This document shows, piece by piece, positions 28,276-41,689 of a stretch of DNA of 64,000 nucleotides. The DNA lies in assembly GCA_964019155.1 (NCBI GenBank), contig OZ025239.1, forward strand, positions 104,528,798 to 104,592,797, written 5' to 3'. The notes beneath the pieces are model-generated. The model ran no database searches and was not told the origin of the DNA. It was given only the letters and a program-made list of their open reading frames with translations. The position numbers were made by a program, and so were the translations under genes. This DNA is from Osedax fenrisi. Lineage: Eukaryota; Annelida; Polychaeta; Sabellida; Siboglinidae. Every line of letters begins with the position of its first letter. Positions within the stretch are counted from its first letter, which is position 1.

Positions 28276-28402
28276 ATGATACTGTATTGATTGTTTTATA
28301 TTCAGAACTATATATTTATAATATAAATTTTATATTATAACTCATGACTTATTACTAATATAATTTATGACTCAAACCTCAGTATACACTGTATACTATA
28401 CA

Positions 28403-29184
28403 CAGTGATGGGTACCGATCCTTTTTTTCATGGTTTGGCAATCCCGATCCTCTATTTATTCTCTTATGCGATCCTTTTCCCGATCCCGATACTCAATTCG
28501 TTACCCGATCCCGATCACGATATTATTTATATATTTAATTATTACGATTTTATTTCATAATTCGAAACAATATATATGTAGGTATAATACCTATATAATA
28601 TAAATTGTTAATAATTGTAAATAATATTTATTATTAATATATTGTATTATATTTCAATAATAATTCAATTGAATTAAATGCACATATTGAATGTTTATCA
28701 TAGACTATATGATATAGTTAATTAAATATAATTTATTTATATAAATGCATTGAATTGGATACAAATATCTACTCATTGTACGACGTACAATGTGTTCAAC
28801 ATACATTGTACATTGAGTCAAAGTCTGTTGTTTACTTATATGATATCAATTGATTAAATTCTATTATGGTAAAAATAACAATTATTATTTAAATACTAAG
28901 TAGGTTTTACCTAGTCTTGCAATACCTTGGAAAACATTAAAAAATAATGATCAATACAATATAATATCAATGTAATAATACAATACTAAAATGTTGTCAA
29001 TATTCTTATAAATAAATATAATTATATTAGAGTATCGTATATGGAATGATGGTCACCGATCCTTTTTTTATTGATCGGCGATTCCTATCCTTTTCCCGAT
29101 CCTCCATTCGTTACCCGATCCTCTCTTTCTTATCCGGATCGTGATCGGAACGCTGATCCAGTATCGCAATCCTGCCCATCACTG
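28403..29184. mobile_element. hAT-like non-autonomous element
   Basis: 782 bp with ends CAGTGATGGGTACCGATCC and, reversed, CAGTGATGGGCAGGATTGC. Flanked by ACTATACA (28395-28402) and ACTATTCA (29185-29192), an 8-bp duplication with one mismatch. GATCC-rich arms repeat CGATCCTTTTTT and TTACCCGATCC. CAGTGATGGG ends and 8-bp duplications are typical of hAT. Confidence 0.82.
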
Positions 29185-29319
29185 ACTATTCACTATTATA
29201 ATCAGCGGACTACTTAGAATATGTTGTTATTAAATTTGTAAAACAAATATTTATATTCTATTTCTAGTGTTCAAATTTATTCACGCCACTGTCAATTAAT
29301 ATAGCATTATTTATAATAA

Positions 29320-29365
<46 letters not shown>

Positions 29366-30117
29366 AAAACATATTTTTTTTAAATTTTACACAATAACAT
29401 ATTTTAATGTACATTGCTTTTAATTTCCAAGTCTTTTAGTTCTTAATCTGCTTAGTTTCTTATTCTATTAGTTTTTATTCTTTTAGTTTTATTTTTATTT
29501 TATAACATACTTATTTTCAATTTCGTTACAATTTCTTCTCTTTTATTACTATTATATATGACTTTTTATATATATTTTTTCGGTATTATTGGTCTAGTAT
29601 ATATCAATTATAGAGTTTATACGTATTTTTTCCATATTTCTTCAGTATTATTGTTTATTTATTTTGTTCAAAATTATTTTATTTTAGTATTTTAGTTTTT
29701 ATATATTTGTAAAACTTATTTTATTTAAAATTTTACACAATAACATATTTTAATGTACATTGCTTTTAATTTCCAAATCTTTTATTTCTTAATCTTCTTA
29801 GTTTCTTATTGTATTAGTTGTTATTCATTTAGTTTTATTTTTATTTTACATTCAATTATCAATATACTTTATTTATTTATTTATCCTTTTTTGTTTAATT
29901 GTTTTAAATAATTGAAATGGTGTAATCGTTAACGGTAATATGATGATTTTTTAAACAGTTCACATTTTATTATTTTATTATTGTAAACAGGAAGTCAAAA
30001 CTTATTATTGTATTTATGAACTGTTTAAAATTAAAATGGGTTGATAACTAGAAAAGCCGCAAAGGCTTCTTTATCTTTCCTGGGGTTTACCCGAATCTGA
30101 TACCATACCATACCATA

Positions 30118-30153
<36 letters not shown>

Positions 30154-30156
<3 letters not shown>

Positions 30157-30421
30157 TGCTTTCACACCAAAAAATACAGTTTGATATCGCCCCGATTTTA
30201 ATATACCCATATGGTCTATCATCAAAATCACGCAGTTTCAGTAATTTGTGAATGGATATATCTATATAGGACAGGTCGACGCATGCCTTATGCAAGTTTT
30301 TATATATAAATTACCTATTATCAAATCTTAATTATTTTACTTGCTCAATATCTAGTAAATTTTATAACTAATAATTTGAATCAGCCGATATTGAGCCGTT
30401 TTTTTTAGTGTGAAAGCAGCT
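30154..30421. mobile_element. PIF/Harbinger-like MITE
   Basis: 268 bp between TAA triplets (30151-30153 and 30422-30424), with ends AGCTGCTTTCACACCAAAAA and, reversed, AGCTGCTTTCACACTAAAAA. TWA target and TTTCACAC ends match the PIF/Harbinger pattern seen at 18825. A second degenerate relative is at about 32709-32815. Confidence 0.75.
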
Positions 30422-30947
30422 TAAACCTTATGCTTATCTCATTTTTATATTTCTATTTAGTGAGTTACAAAACCTGATTAGATGTATACAAATCATTAAA
30501 TGCAATACAATAGACAGCATCTTGTGGAAGTTATATATATAATTTGATTGACAGTTAGGGGATGAAAATGACAATAATTAACAAATTTAAATCATATTAT
30601 ATTGTTTTTTTTTTATTCAATTTATTAAAATAAATATGTATAATTTTGTAATTTCTTGAATCTGAATCTTTTTTAAAGATTCCTTAATCACAGTTATAAA
30701 AATGATATTTTACGATTTTTCAATTTGAATTTTTTTATTAATTTTGATTATGTTATATGTTATGTAAACATTACAAGTTAAAATATGGTATTATAAGAAC
30801 TCTAAAAGTATTGTTTTATAACAGTATTGTCTAGGAGTATATTGTAATAAGAAATAATTATAATACTATTTTTTTTTTTTTTGAATAATCTTTTTATAAC
30901 TTTATGTTTAGTATAAATGTATAACATATATATAATAACATAATAAT

Positions 30948-31044
<97 letters not shown>

Positions 31045-31356
31045 TAAACATACAAATAATTATAATGCTATTTTTTCAAATTCATTTATTTCGGAATTAT
31101 GATTTTTTATATTTACATGCAATAAAAATAACTCAGCGATCTCAATTTATGATATAATCTAATAATTGTTTTGATATAATACAAAGATATATATATATAT
31201 ATATATATCTATAATTCCAAGAAATATTTTCTATCTAGTATATTTAATCATATATAAAATAGCGATTATATAATCATAATTCTATAAAAAAATATTTTTT
31301 ATTATTAGATATACATTATATATAGTTATATTGAATTATATACATAAATCTCTCTC

Positions 31357-31509
31357 AAGGGTATTTCCCCATATATCGAGTTTATATAGTTACATTTTTT
31401 GGCAATATCAAAACGATTGACGCCATAATATGTATAGTGCCACTTGATATCGCCTATCTATAATATGTATTTCTGATACCTGCGATATCCTAAGGGGATA
31501 TGCACCCTT
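31357..31509. mobile_element. Short MITE-like inverted repeat
   Basis: Ends AAGGGTATTTCCCC on the left and AAGGGTGCATATCCCC reversed from the right, 153 bp apart, with further pairing of ATATATCG and CGATATCC. No target duplication can be read. Confidence 0.4.
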
Positions 31510-32708
31510 TCAATGTAATAATGTTATTTAATATGTGTCCCATCCGTAAATAGATATTGATCTGCATATTGGGTAATAAGATATGAATAGCTCTAACTAT
31601 AATTTCAATATAGGTAAGTTACCTAAGGTATCCCTTTTTATGTTTTTATATGAACGATTAGTAATTGATCTATATAACATACATTTGTGTGTGTATGTAT
31701 ATTTCATCTAGTTGTTATGTTTTTTGTAAGGTTTATTGTGAAAATTAATGAATTTTTAATAATGTAACTGTATTCATCATTTATTAAACATTTTCTAACA
31801 ACAAAAACTTGATTATTATATACCTAGTTATTATACTCAGAAAATGATATTTGATATTGAATATCAAGGACATGTTTAACTGGATTTATATATAAGAAAG
31901 AAAGAAAAAATGTGTATATAAAAATATATTTGTAATTAATAGTAATAATAGAATCAGTAGCTTATAAAATATGCGGCAAAAATATGCGGCACAGTTTGTG
32001 CCGCACAGATACATAAAAATGAATATAAATACATAGATATCTTTATTTGTATATATCTAAATATATATATATTTATTATATAATTATTATAAATATATAA
32101 TATATATATTGAATTACAATACATAAATATTATTATATTATATATATATATATTAACTAGAATATAAAATAAAATATATTACATACAGTTTGTATACGGA
32201 TCAATAATTTACTATTATGTTACATGGTTATTATCAACTAGTAATTAATAATTAAAAGTATTTATAATAAGAAAAATGTATATAATTCAATATGTATCTT
32301 AAGCTGCATACAGCTAGATATTGGCTGCTTCTAATTATTCGTTTTAAAACATTTATATATATTGGGCTAGTCAAAGATTTAAGATTTTAGAATAGGTAAT
32401 TAATATATAAACACACACAGTAGCCATATGCAAACCGTGCGTTGACCGAATTGAATTTTTGTAAATATATTATGTATCTTTTATTCAGGACAGTGAGATT
32501 TTCCTTATAATGATAAAAATGGCCTAGTTAATAAATCAATAATAGAATTGTATAGAATTTAAACATATTATATATATATAACATCTAATTATATCTACTT
32601 ATATAATAATGATTATGTGATAATTATTTTGATGGAGTTTATGTAAACAATATGATATCATATTGCCAACAATTGTAGAACTACATTCTATATTCATGCC
32701 AAATAATA

Positions 32709-32815
32709 GCATGTACTTATAACCGTTCACACTGTAACTGCACAATTTTGATGTTCGACGATATCTGGCAATAAAAATCGGACCTAAATCGTGCTGTATT
32801 TTAGTGTGAACACAA
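32709..32815. mobile_element. Degenerate short MITE with GTTCACACT ends
   Basis: GTTCACACTGTAACTGCAC at 32725 faces GTGCTGTATTTTAGTGTGAAC ending near 32811. It resembles the TTTCACAC ends of the Harbinger-like elements nearby, but the outer bases and target site are eroded. Confidence 0.4.
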
Positions 32816-33076
32816 CTTTAGAGAAAATCAAGTTTAGTGAAAATGCTATGATTTGATTAGCTAGTTTTCATGATGAGCAATGCCACTTACTCATATTTTT
32901 ATTGTTATTAAATAAGTAATATTTATATTTTATAATTTTTAATATTTGTATTACGGATACCATTATGCTATGATACTGTTGATAATAATACTTAACTGTT
33001 GATACTGGTACAATACTTATAATTCATTTTTTCACCAAAGTCATAACACTATACTAATAATGTTTCATTAATAGAG

Positions 33077-36000
33077 ATGGCAAATCGCGGAAGTTTCGGA
33101 AATTATGACTCCACCTCGAATAGCTCAAGTTTGTATAGTATTATGTAATAGCACAAGTTTGTATAGTATTATGTAATAGCATAAGTTTGTATAGTAGTAT
33201 GTGTCTATAATAATAACTGCTTATAAAACACTTTATAATTATTCATGAATATATATGTGTATATATGTGTATATATATGTGTGAAGAGTAATAATATTGA
33301 TGATTAGTCAGTGCATTATGCATGGTTCGAATGGTAAAATTGATCTCAACAATGCTGATATATTCATAATTCAATAACAATATTCCTAAAACAGATTCTC
33401 AAAGTGAATTTGAGAACATTTCTAAGGTCATTGCACTAAACATACAGAGGATGACAAAGAATGGTTATTTGTAATATATGTATATAGTATACACATGAAC
33501 AATGTATATTGTTATTATTTAAACTAGGAATCATTATATAATACTACTTCAATTAAATGTATAATTTATATTAATACCAGCATAACTAACATGACTGATA
33601 GGTTATCACTGATAATGAAACATATATGTTTCATTATCATTATAATTCTAAATATTATGTTAACTACTAATATTACTACTACTACTACTACTACTTCTAC
33701 TACTATTATTAATATTACTACTATTATTATTACTACAAGCACTGAAATAATGTATCACTGTAATGCACATTAAATAAGAGTATTACTTTAGTGTCGGACA
33801 TGCAGAGATTCATCAGTCAGATTTCCACGGCTCAAGATACGCCTGCACTCCGCGATCAATTGTTAGCTTAGTTAAGATCACCCCTAGTAACTTGTTCACT
33901 AACTTGTTCACCACTCATACTAGACACAAAGTTCAGCATTACACCAATCAAATCGCTAAGGAAACGGGCGCCAAGATACAGGAGATTGCGCACATCAAGC
34001 CGTCCACCGTTTATTCGGAACAAAGACAACAGAAGCTACAGCGCGACCGATTGGTCAATGACTTCACTTCTACGTTGAATAGTTTTCAAAATGCTCAGAA
34101 AGAATCTGCCCAAAAAGAGAAACAATTTGTTCGGTCACCAATTTCTCAAACGAAGGTACACTCATATATGACAATATCGTCACTGCTATCACTACTAATG
34201 CTACCACAATCTCTATTATATACTATAGTAGTCCACTAATTCTCATCTATTTACATTACATTTGAGTTTTCATCATTTTTCTAATAAAGATATCATTATT
34301 GTAATATATATATATTTATATATATATTTATAATATAATATATCTTTTGTCATATATTTAGTTTTTCAACCAGCATTATTATGTGATTATAGATAGTACA
34401 CTTTTTAATTTAATGTTAGTTTATAAAATATCATATTTAAAGATAAACATGAGAGTGGAGTTAAAATAGATATATATTTAATACGAAATAGTGAAACCAA
34501 CTAAAAGTATAACTTGTTATTTACTATTTATCATTAATAATAGCATTACTGACAATTTCAATTAATGTAGAACATTATTTAATGAAATATGTATGTCAGT
34601 CATAATCAGTGACAGTGTTTTTATAATATATATCATATGTTATTGTATACAAAATGTCACCTATTGAATTATTTAAATAGATACATTTATCTTATAATGG
34701 GAACTATGCTAGTGTTAGATGGGCTTCATAGCATAGAGTACCATTTCATCACTAATAGTTGGCTGAGTAATTGTTGAGTCATACACCTCTAAATATTATA
34801 TTTAGAATATGAGTCATAGTCAGCATGACTATTGGTCACAAGTCATGAGTGCATTGTGCATTAATCCATATTCTATTAGTAAGCATGATATGCACACTTT
34901 AAATATAGGACATGTCTAACTACCATATGTAAATATTATACAAGTGAATTATATATTATATATAAATATATATACAGTGCAGTATATTTTCCATATAGTT
35001 ATTTATATTCAATAGATTATAGGGGGATTATTTAGATCGAATTTAGATCATAATAAAATATACGAATATATGTTAAGAATAGTTAAATAAGCTATTAATA
35101 TATTGAGTAATGAAATTACTATTATATATTAATATATAACATGTAATATTCTGAGTTTTTACTAAATAGTATTTACTAAATAGTATTTACTAAATACCCT
35201 ATATTATATAAGCTATATATCATTCCAATAAACTAAATTATTTGTAGACACAATAATATGATGTATATAATATTATAAATTATGAATACTTTATAAAAAA
35301 TATATATAAATAAATAAATAAAATGAAAACATTGTCTAGAATTAAATTATTATAGATTATAAATGGATTGAAAGTACTAATATTATCAGTTTGTATCTAT
35401 ATAGGGTACTCTTAAACAAATGAATTATAAATTTTTAAATTGTAATGTATTATTAGGTCATTAACAATTCTTCATAGCAAAAATAAATGTTAATAGAAAT
35501 ATTTTACGAACATGTTTCATAGATAGATTATGCAAAGCATATTTTTTAAATAAACATAAATTAATACTAATAATTTTTATCATAGATATAATTAATTGAA
35601 ATTCATTAATTTATAAATATACTATTAATTACATTAGTAAACTTATTAATGTGAAGTTGTATTTATATGTATACATGAATGTATTACACAATATGCTGTT
35701 AGATCATTTCTATCTAGAATTGTTAACTACTATGGAATGATTGTGACACTGTAAACAAGAAATCAAGTAAAACAAGAATCCTAGTAGAATAATAATAAGT
35801 TAATTGTAATGTATTATTACTATCACTATAGCATGTTCATTAGTATTACATACCTTGTCTACTATATTCTGTTGTCTAATATATATATATATATATAAAG
35901 TATTACGTGTTATATAAAATCATATATGGTCTGTAATTAATTAAGAGTGTGACATTACGTACTTTCCTACCCTATGTACTCATAACATACTTCCCCATGG

Positions 36001-37976
36001 TTAATGTTACATAATATTACATAATGTTCTACATCTAGCCAGGAACAATACATACCACGTATACCTATTTATATGCACCTATGTTCACTGTTTGTATGTC
36101 TATAGCATTTCAACACTATCATTATATTATGTATCCAAGAATACCTAAGATTATATATAGATTATAGAGCTTGAATTATATTTGAATGTTGTAATTGTAC
36201 TATGCATTAATAGATATAACAAATGATGTAATAGTTTGCTTTAGTACATTCACTACACTGTATTGCCTATTCACTACAGGACCCGTTCATGGATGACCCC
36301 TTCACTGACAATGACCCCGGCCAGAATCAACTTCAGATCGATGACAACGACTTTGAACAGATGCAAGAGCGTGAGGAACAGATACGACAACTAGAGGTTA
36401 CAAGCACTACTATACTATAGTAGTAGTAATACACACATACTATAGTAGTAGTACATACTATAGTAGATGTAAATGTGTATATATGATGTGCGTATCAAAT
36501 GATATTTATGTTTAATTATATTTATGATGACTAATTATAGAATAATACATGTACAACAGTAGAGTGCTAGTATCGTTTGGATTCATTGCAAGCATATCAT
36601 TTCTTTGTATCAAATATTCATCACATTTATATATTTGTATGATCCATTATTTAGTATAAATCTAGATATACACACATTGCTTCTTAAGAAAATATATTCT
36701 TAGATTTTATATTATCTGGAATTATTGTGATATTGTATGATTTATAAATTAAGTTATTCACTATATAATTTATGTTATACAGCTTTCATTTCACATAATT
36801 ATCATTATATATCAATTATATATAAGTGTTTATGACAAATATTTATTATTAATTTAATTTATTATGCATTTATTTTTTAAATATTCCTAAATAATTGTAA
36901 TATTATCTTATCTCAATATGATCTCTCTCATTAACTCTCATTAACTCTCATTAACTCTCATTAACTAACACAGAGTGATATCGTTGATGTCAATTCTATA
37001 TTTAAAGATTTGGGAATGCTGATACATGAACAAGGGGAAGTTATAGGTTTGTAAATGAGTTATGTGTACACATAGATGATACATCACTTACAATATATGC
37101 AGACAACAATGAAATATTAACTAAATACCTACAATTGTATATCGATAAATTAGTATATTGGTTCAATATCAATAAACTAAAACTGAATATTGAAAAAACA
37201 AAAATTTTACCTTTTATGAATGCTAGAATATTAAAAGATATATATATTGGAAATTCTAAAATTGAAATTGTAGGTAGCTACAAATTTCTAGGATTAATTT
37301 TAGATCAACAGTTTAGCAAAATTGCTAAATAAAAATTACAAAATTGATTTTAATGAATATTTTACATTAAATAAACGTAATGATAGATTCATTTTACCAT
37401 TAATGAAAACTACAAAATACCAAAATACAATATTCTTCAAAGGTATAAAGTATTATAATGATATAATATTTGGTAATATTCTTAAAAAAAATAAAATAAC
37501 AAATATAAATCAATTAAAAAAAGTTATGAAATTGTTTTTCGTTAACCAATATAAAATATAACACTTATGTGTGATGTTTAATAATATTAAAAATATATTA
37601 TTTCCTCTAATATTATATTGTAAATTAAACAAATATTTTATATTACAAAACTTTATTAAAAAATCAGTATTAAATAGGTATTTCTCCATATAAATTTTAC
37701 ATATTTTACATTTTTATATATTTTACATCATATAACTAAACACAAAAAATAAAAAAAAAAACAGTATTAAATGTTTAAAAAATTTTAAAATTACTATTTA
37801 TCAAAACTATTTTATATTTATTTTTCAAATTTTACGTTTTATATATTTAACTTTACATAACTAATAAAAAAAAAAAAAAAAACTAAACAGTATTAAAAAT
37901 TAAAAGTATTAAAATAATAAAAAACAGTATTAGAATTAAAACAATTATAAACAGTATTAATAACCTATAGTAACCT

Positions 37977-38040
<64 letters not shown>

Positions 38041-39754
38041 ATATTATTAAAATTGACATAAAATATGTGATACAAATATTTAGATTCTTTATAAATATTA
38101 TATTACAATTATGAAAAATGTATTAATTATATTTTATACTTTGTTTTGGATGCTAACATGGGAATCAAATATTTGTTTTAGTTTTGTTTTATTCTTTCTT
38201 TTATATTTGTGTTTATTGTTTATTTTAATATCTATTTTTACGTAATTTTATTGTATTTTATCCGAATGAAAATGATGAAATATGACATCACACTACTGTT
38301 AGGAGATATCGAATTAAAAAAGCTCATCGCTTTCACTGATTCTCCTTAGACATAAACTGAATTCATTCATAGGCACACACACGCACACACACACACACAC
38401 ACACATGCGTGTAGTACGTTATGCCGTTTCAGATAGGCAATATTTTATAAATATTGCCTATCTTCTTTTTGTATTATCTATATAACATAATAAATAGAAT
38501 ACAATTATAATAATTTAGGTTTGAAATATAATTATTTTATTTTAAAGAATTAATTATAATTGTTACTTTTTAATTGATTATAATATTTAGAATAATTAAT
38601 TAATAATTTTTTCCAGATTACTAAACTATGTTATATACTAAACCAACAAATTATAACTTGTAATAGAACATTTTTTATATTTAGATCCACATTTTCATTT
38701 ATTAAAAATGTGCATACATATTTAAAAAAAATAACAAACGCCCGGAACTATAAAATCCTCGGATGCAAAAAGGTTAAATAAGTATAATAAAAATGAAATA
38801 CAAATTTAAAAATTATTTATTTATAATATAATTTTCACATGTTTACAATATAGGAAATAGCTGTATTTTGTCTTTATACAAATATGTATAGGCATTTTTT
38901 AAACACTCTGAATGCATGTCGAATGCCACAAAAATAAAAATGATACCATTGTGACAGAAATACTCCAAACATTAAAATAGATTAATAGGCAATATCTTAA
39001 AAATGTAACCAGCTAATAACACATGTTATGTATTCTCTATCAATAACAGATAGCATTGAGGCTAATATTGAAAATGCAGCCGTCCAAGTAGAAAGAGGAA
39101 CTACACAATTAGACCAAGCTCGTAACTACCAGGTATTACATCATGCCCATTATGTCATCATATACACAGTACTATTACTATATCGTCATCATATTCTACG
39201 TTTGTATATGTATTGTATGTTTATTTTCTAATTTATCACTTTAATTTACATCATTTTTAAATGTTTCCCCATGATAATAATTGCTGCCGCGGTTATTATT
39301 ATTATTATAATTAATATTCATAGATAAATAAATAGTTTAGGAGAATGATGTTTAATGACTAGTAGATTATAGATTAATATTTGTTAAATTTTAAGTTATA
39401 ATTCAATGTCGCATGTTTTATTCTTATTGTTATTTTTGTAGACAAAAGCTCGAAGAAAGAAGTGTTTTTGTCTCATTGTAATGATCATTTCCCTATTAAT
39501 TCTTAGCCTGATATTATATTTCTCATTTCGATGATTGATATTTAGAAATGCTAGTATTCTATAATCACGATGTTTATATTTGATTATCGTTTTATTTGTA
39601 ACTCTTACAATGTAAAATGTTAATGTAATATATCATTTTATCTCTAACATTTATTTTGCAGAAGAAAACCATGAAAAGAAAATTGTATTTAATTTTAATA
39701 GCAATCCTCATATTGATTATTTTTTTCTTTATTATTTATTTAACATCCCGCTGA
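33077..39754 (+). CDS. STX7: Endosomal Qa-SNARE, STX7/STX12-type syntaxin, with alternative last exons
   Basis: Exons: 33077-33128 (start ATG), 33395-33463, 33792-33861, 33924-34155, 36280-36396, 36974-37046, 39050-39132, then either 39442-39534 or 39662-39754. Each version is 789 nt, 262 residues, close to human STX7 (261). Residues 18-140 form the Habc domain (SQSEFENISKVIALNIQRM, HYTNQIAKETG, SEQRQQKLQRDRLVNDF). An acidic linker with DPFMDDPF repeats follows, then the SNARE motif from about 165 to 228 with the central-layer glutamine at Gln200 in IHEQGEV, and a C-terminal membrane anchor. Family role: fusion of late endosomes and lysosomes in a SNARE complex. All phases match. Intron 3 is only 62 nt. 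STX7 and STX12 split within vertebrates, so this is best seen as their common type. Confidence 0.92.
34156..36279 (+). other. Syntaxin intron 4, no recognised content
   Basis: 2.1 kb of A/T-rich intron with TA-repeat patches (34302-34330, 35880-35896) and a threefold TTTACTAAATAGTA repeat near 35157-35190. No RNA gene or transposon end is apparent. Confidence 0.55.
36931..36973 (+). repeat. 10-bp tandem repeat at the acceptor of syntaxin intron 5
   Basis: Four copies of CATTAACTCT run directly into AACTAACACAG and the splice junction at 36973/36974. Each unit contains TTAACT, close to a branch-point sequence. Confidence 0.8.
37056..37561 (+). mobile_element. Relic of a non-LTR retrotransposon reverse transcriptase
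   Basis: Starting ten bases after the syntaxin donor at 37046, one frame reads NELCVHIDDTSLTIYADNN, where YADNN stands for the catalytic YADD box, and goes on through FNINKLKLNIEKTKILPF and GSYKFLGLILDQQFSKI to TAA at about 37330. After a frame change, 37322-37561 reads FFKGIKYYNDI and ends QYKI, as in the tail of LINE-type (CR1/jockey-like) reverse transcriptases. The 5' part is missing and the frame is broken, so it is dead. It lies in syntaxin intron 6. Confidence 0.8.
37979..38038. repeat. (TA)n microsatellite
   Basis: About 60 bp of alternating T and A in syntaxin intron 6. Similar tracts lie at 24461-24501, 29324-29361 and 30954-31038. Confidence 0.95.
38376..38404. repeat. (CA)n microsatellite
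   Basis: About 29 bp of CA repeats with one interruption, followed by a short ACATGCGTGT palindrome, in syntaxin intron 6. Confidence 0.85.
39442..39534 (+). CDS. STX7: Syntaxin alternative terminal exon a (membrane anchor with cysteines)
   Basis: Follows TTTTTGTAG. In phase 0 it codes TKARRKK, then a hydrophobic run starting CFCLIVMII and ending FSFR, then TGA: 30 residues. Two cysteines sit at the cytosolic border of the membrane segment, a position often palmitoylated in SNAREs (inference). If this exon is used, exon b becomes 3' untranslated sequence. Confidence 0.85.
   Translation, partial: TKARRKKCFCLIVMIISLLILSLILYFSFR
39662..39754 (+). CDS. STX7: Syntaxin alternative terminal exon b (membrane anchor without cysteines)
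   Basis: Follows TTATTTTGCAG. It is also 93 nt and phase 0, coding KKTMKRK, a hydrophobic run from LYLILIAIL to IIYLTSR, and TGA: 30 residues. Same layout as exon a (basic stretch, about 22 hydrophobic residues, Ser/Phe-Arg end) but little identity. It would replace exon a when the splice from 39132 skips to 39662. Confidence 0.82.
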   Translation, partial: KKTMKRKLYLILIAILILIIFFFIIYLTSR

Positions 39755-41689
39755 AGTATTGAAATGAACGAGGTGAACCTTTTATAACTCAATTGTTTAC
39801 ATTACTAACGCCATCTATTGTCACCAGTCTTCTTTTTCCTTTTGTTAAAATCATTATCTTGATATGATATCTATTTAATATTTAGACAAAGTATTCCATC
39901 AGAAATGTATTATTTAGCGAGATATATATATATATATACAAAATTGTAAATAAAATATTTATTTTATTCATAATAAATAACTCGTTAAAACGTCAATCTT
40001 ATCATCTATTATCTTGCATGTATATAATGATAGAAATGTTATATTTTTTATATTGCGATCACTAAGATTAAAATAAATATGGTTAGTATAACATGGAGCT
40101 TTGGTAATATGACATTTATTTATAAAGTATGGCATATAATAGTAATACTATAGAGAATAATTGACTTTATATATTCAGTTGTTTATTACATATATAATCG
40201 TTTAAATTGTAAAATTGTGTAAATAACTCAGGTTATTAAACTTATTATATAAAATTAAAAATATATTTTTTAATAATAGTTTATATTTATTTGTAATCAT
40301 AATATAAATAAATTTGTTTATAAAAATATGCAATGATTAACGATAAAAATTAGGAACAACTATTGTACTAAGTTCAAAGATATTCTACAGATCAACATCT
40401 CTTCATGATATCTGTAATAAGAAGAATAATAAGTTTTACATTTCTAAAATTAGTTTATTCTATTGATAAATTACAATATTTTATATCAATAAACTTTCAA
40501 TTTTTCTCTAGAAATTTCTGATATAGTGTAATGTAGTTTCACACAAGATTTGTATGTAACATTAAATGACTTTATGTATGACTCTATATACTTAAATAAA
40601 TAATAATAAGTAGCATATTTATACACAAATATATAAATACATTTAAAGTAGTGAATTAATAATGATATAGTAATCACAATTCATTTTATGAAATATAATC
40701 TGAGAGGATAGAATGTATCTTCCGATATACTAACTTCTTAATTATTTATTTGTATGAATTAATAATATTTAAATTTATTACATAAATTATATTAATAAAT
40801 TAGTTAATTGATTTTTTATTTAAGCGATTATATAATTAAAATTTAAAATTGTATATTTATTAATATGCATCATTAACATTGTATAAATAGAGAACAAAGT
40901 ATAAAACAACTTACTGTAAAAAATCATACATATATTATTTTTTATAATCTGAAATAGCAGAAATATGATTTTATTCGGGCATCGTGTATATTCAATTTTT
41001 GCATACGCCTATGATATAAGTACCAGAATTTTATTTATTTTTAAAATTAAAAAAATATATAGATAATTACTTTATAGTAAAATAATATATTATTAAATAT
41101 TTATATAAATAAAGCATGCTTATATACTATATTAACCTAAACAAGAGGGGTTCCAGGAATTGATCAAAGGATCTTATAAATCTATTATTAAATTTACTTA
41201 TGAAATTGATATTATTTATATATTATAAAGTAAAAAAATAGTTTTGTGTTGAGAGTGGAGCATGATACCCCTAGGCCTGCCCCTACTAAAATACACATTA
41301 TGAATGCATATTTTTTAGAATTTCTTTTATATACTTATATAGTTATTTATTTATTTATCAAATATTGGTAATTTATATTAGTAGATCACTAGAATACATA
41401 CAAAAAAAGCACAGAAGAATTACATAGAACAAATTTATAAAACCTACTATTCACACTAGAGGTCAAAGATATATATATATATATATATATAGTAGACGCC
41501 TAATGATAGATTTAGAGCAATAAATGCCGCTCTAAATCTATGATTTAATATAAAGTCATTGATAAAAGATATTGCAAAGGTTAATATTAGCCTTCGGAAA
41601 ATATTTGATATAAGTTGTAATATAAATTAAATAAAAAACTTGATTAATACTGAATAAATGAATTATTAAATTAAATAATCTAATTATAT
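39755..41689. other. Intergenic, nothing recognised
   Basis: Downstream of the syntaxin gene. A/T-rich; open frames here are short and lack coding character. One small hairpin flanked by ATGAT lies at 41503-41544 and is discussed as a finding. Confidence 0.5.
39949..39954 (+). terminator. Candidate polyadenylation signal for the syntaxin gene
   Basis: AATAAA about 195 nt past the exon-b stop. I see no AATAAA between exon a and exon b, which suggests both forms share this 3' end. Confidence 0.4.

Larger units (their letters stand above)
25425..33076. other. Intergenic region between divergent TOPORS and syntaxin
   Basis: The two start codons face away from each other across 7.65 kb. The region contains the MITEs listed separately, TA repeats (29324-29361, 30120-30151, 30954-31038), a palindrome-rich tract at 26150-26530 and otherwise A/T-rich sequence. 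I cannot support a promoter or any further gene. Confidence 0.6.

Noticed and set aside
30031..31041. Minus-strand frames rich in Tyr-Ile repeats
   Set aside because: Products of (TA)n microsatellites and a MITE.
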